Position numbers and translations under genes: made by a program | From: Microbacterium endophyticum | GTDB lineage: Bacteria; Actinomycetota; Actinomycetes; Actinomycetales; Microbacteriaceae | Direction: 5' to 3' | Assembly (NCBI RefSeq): GCF_011047135.1 | Contig: NZ_CP049255.1 | Coordinates: 992,001-1,056,000 of the forward strand | Length of the DNA: 64,000 nt | Shown here: piece by piece, positions 63,312 to 64,000 of the stretch | How the letters are laid out: each line of letters starts with the position of its first letter | How positions within the stretch are numbered: position 1 is the first letter of the stretch | The notes under the pieces: generated by a model | What the model saw: the letters and a program-made list of their open reading frames with translations, nothing else | Told to the model about the DNA's origin: nothing | The model's database searches: none

Positions 63312-64000
63312 GTGCAAAACGACAGCCGCGGCGAGAGCGCTAGCTCTCCGGCCGTGAAACGCTGGATACTCGGCGAACCCCTCCATACCGAACAGCTCGA
63401 TGGTCAGCTGCTTCCGAAGCGTCGGGCTTTGCCCATATTCGCCTCCGACGCGCTGTCGTCTGTCGCATACGCGCCACAAGAGCTCCTCATGATTCTTCTA
63501 ACGGGCGGGCTGGCGTTTCTCGCCTTCAGTCCGGCCGTCGCCGCAGCTGTCGTGGTGCTGTTGATCGTCGTCGTTGTGAGTTATCGGCAGCTCATCAAGG
63601 CGTACCCGTCGGGTGGGGGCGACTATGAAGTCGCGTCGAAGAACCTGGGAGAACCCGCGGCGGTGGTGGTGGCATCCGCGCTTCTCGTGGACTACATCCT
63701 GACGGTCGCTGTGTCTATCGCCTCGGGTGTCGACAACATCATTTCGGCGATTCCCGAACTGAACCCCTGGCGCGTCGAGTTTGCGGTCGGGTTCGTCGTG
63801 ATGATCATGGCCGTGAACCTTCGCGGCGTGCGAGAGTCGAGCAAAGCTTTCGCAATACCCACGTACATCTTCATCGGCTCGGTCGCGGTCATGATCGTCG
63901 TCGGGCTCGTGCGCGTAGCGCTGGGAGACCCACCGGTCGCATCGAGCGCCGAGTACGCGGTCAAGGCCCAGGACTTGTCGCAGGCGGCTGTCATTCTGCT
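63312..64000 (+). CDS. KimA-like APC-superfamily potassium importer (C-terminus outside window)
   Basis: At least 229 codons, open to the window end, from GTG 63312. The N-terminal cytosolic stretch KRWILGEPLHTEQLDGQLLP and the helices with ASDALSSVAYAPQELL, AYPSGGGDYEVASKNLGE and LLVDYILTVAVSIASGVD closely follow Bacillus KimA (YdaO), a high-affinity potassium importer. No ribosome-binding site is seen; TTGCCC, 18 bp, TACTGT end 8 bp before the GTG, so the message may be leaderless. The C-terminal half and any regulatory domain are not visible. Confidence 0.85.
   Translation, partial: MQNDSRGESASSPAVKRWILGEPLHTEQLDGQLLPKRRALPIFASDALSSVAYAPQELLMILLTGGLAFLAFSPAVAAAVVVLLIVVVVSYRQLIKAYPSGGGDYEVASKNLGEPAAVVVASALLVDYILTVAVSIASGVDNIISAIPELNPWRVEFAVGFVVMIMAVNLRGVRESSKAFAIPTYIFIGSVAVMIVVGLVRVALGDPPVASSAEYAVKAQDLSQAAVIL

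Overview
The window is high-GC DNA with dense genes, GTG and TTG starts, and many 1-8 bp stop/start overlaps. It reads as a chromosomal segment of an actinobacterium, most likely of the family Microbacteriaceae (Microbacterium-like). Supporting signs are the actinobacterial-type RpoB/RpoC, an LAVTG sortase signal, a DUF222-HNH (13E12-type) protein, a DUF6421 protein and BioQ-like boxes at bioY. No rRNA, tRNA, CRISPR array, integrase or insertion sequence was seen. I assign genus and family from gene content only.

1-15 kb: an envelope-related block, almost all on the minus strand. Read in transcription order from 11.4 kb leftwards it encodes a Ser/Thr protein kinase with one C-terminal membrane segment, a 1972-residue membrane-anchored Ig/cadherin-like/Fn3 protein, a MoxR AAA+ ATPase, a DUF58 protein and a TgpA-type transglutaminase-like membrane protein that leaves the window. 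The last four junctions are start/stop overlaps or short gaps. The transglutaminase-like protein has lost the catalytic Cys and His. Upstream lie three small genes (one unknown protein, two membrane proteins) and a convergent pair of paralogous exported proteins (13.8-15.1 kb).

15-23 kb: rpoC and rpoB (minus), with two hairpins after rpoC and a strong promoter plus a leader of about 160 nt before rpoB. 23-25.3 kb: pxpA and a fused pxpBC for 5-oxoproline hydrolysis. 25.5-27.5 kb: a spermidine-synthase-like protein, a small helical protein and a SprT-like protein. 27.7-32.1 kb: a wall-anchored phosphoesterase and a secreted lectin/F5-8-type protein.

32.9-46 kb: a reductive pyrimidine (or hydantoin) catabolic operon on the plus strand: nitrilase-type ureidopropionase, dihydropyrimidinase, LLM oxidoreductase, a four-gene NMT1/THI5-type ABC importer and a class III aminotransferase. 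A MocR-type and an Lrp-type regulator flank it. No PreA/PreT-type dihydropyrimidine dehydrogenase is present. A DUF6421 gene and a threonine aldolase-like gene follow.

46-56.3 kb: a divergent cluster. The minus arm encodes a degenerate phosphotriesterase-fold protein, urea-amidolyase-associated proteins 1 and 2, a urea/guanidine carboxylase, an allophanate hydrolase and an MBL hydrolase. The plus arm encodes a small cupin and a second flavin monooxygenase-like LLM protein. The two arms share a 55-bp control region. Next come bioY and a divergent TetR regulator with two palindromic boxes; biotin supply fits the biotin-dependent carboxylase. 57.7-64 kb: a rubredoxin-knuckle MBL protein, DUF222-HNH, amidohydrolase and RidA divergent from an MFS exporter across a 22-bp perfect palindrome, a DUF4287 protein, and a KimA-like potassium importer cut by the window end.

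Two cross-cutting structures stand out. One is a family of three ~85-97 bp intergenic palindromic elements with related arms (25.4, 27.6 and 32.3 kb). The other is a set of six short tandem repeats, each with its own unit, sitting at gene starts or ends; two of them are translated.
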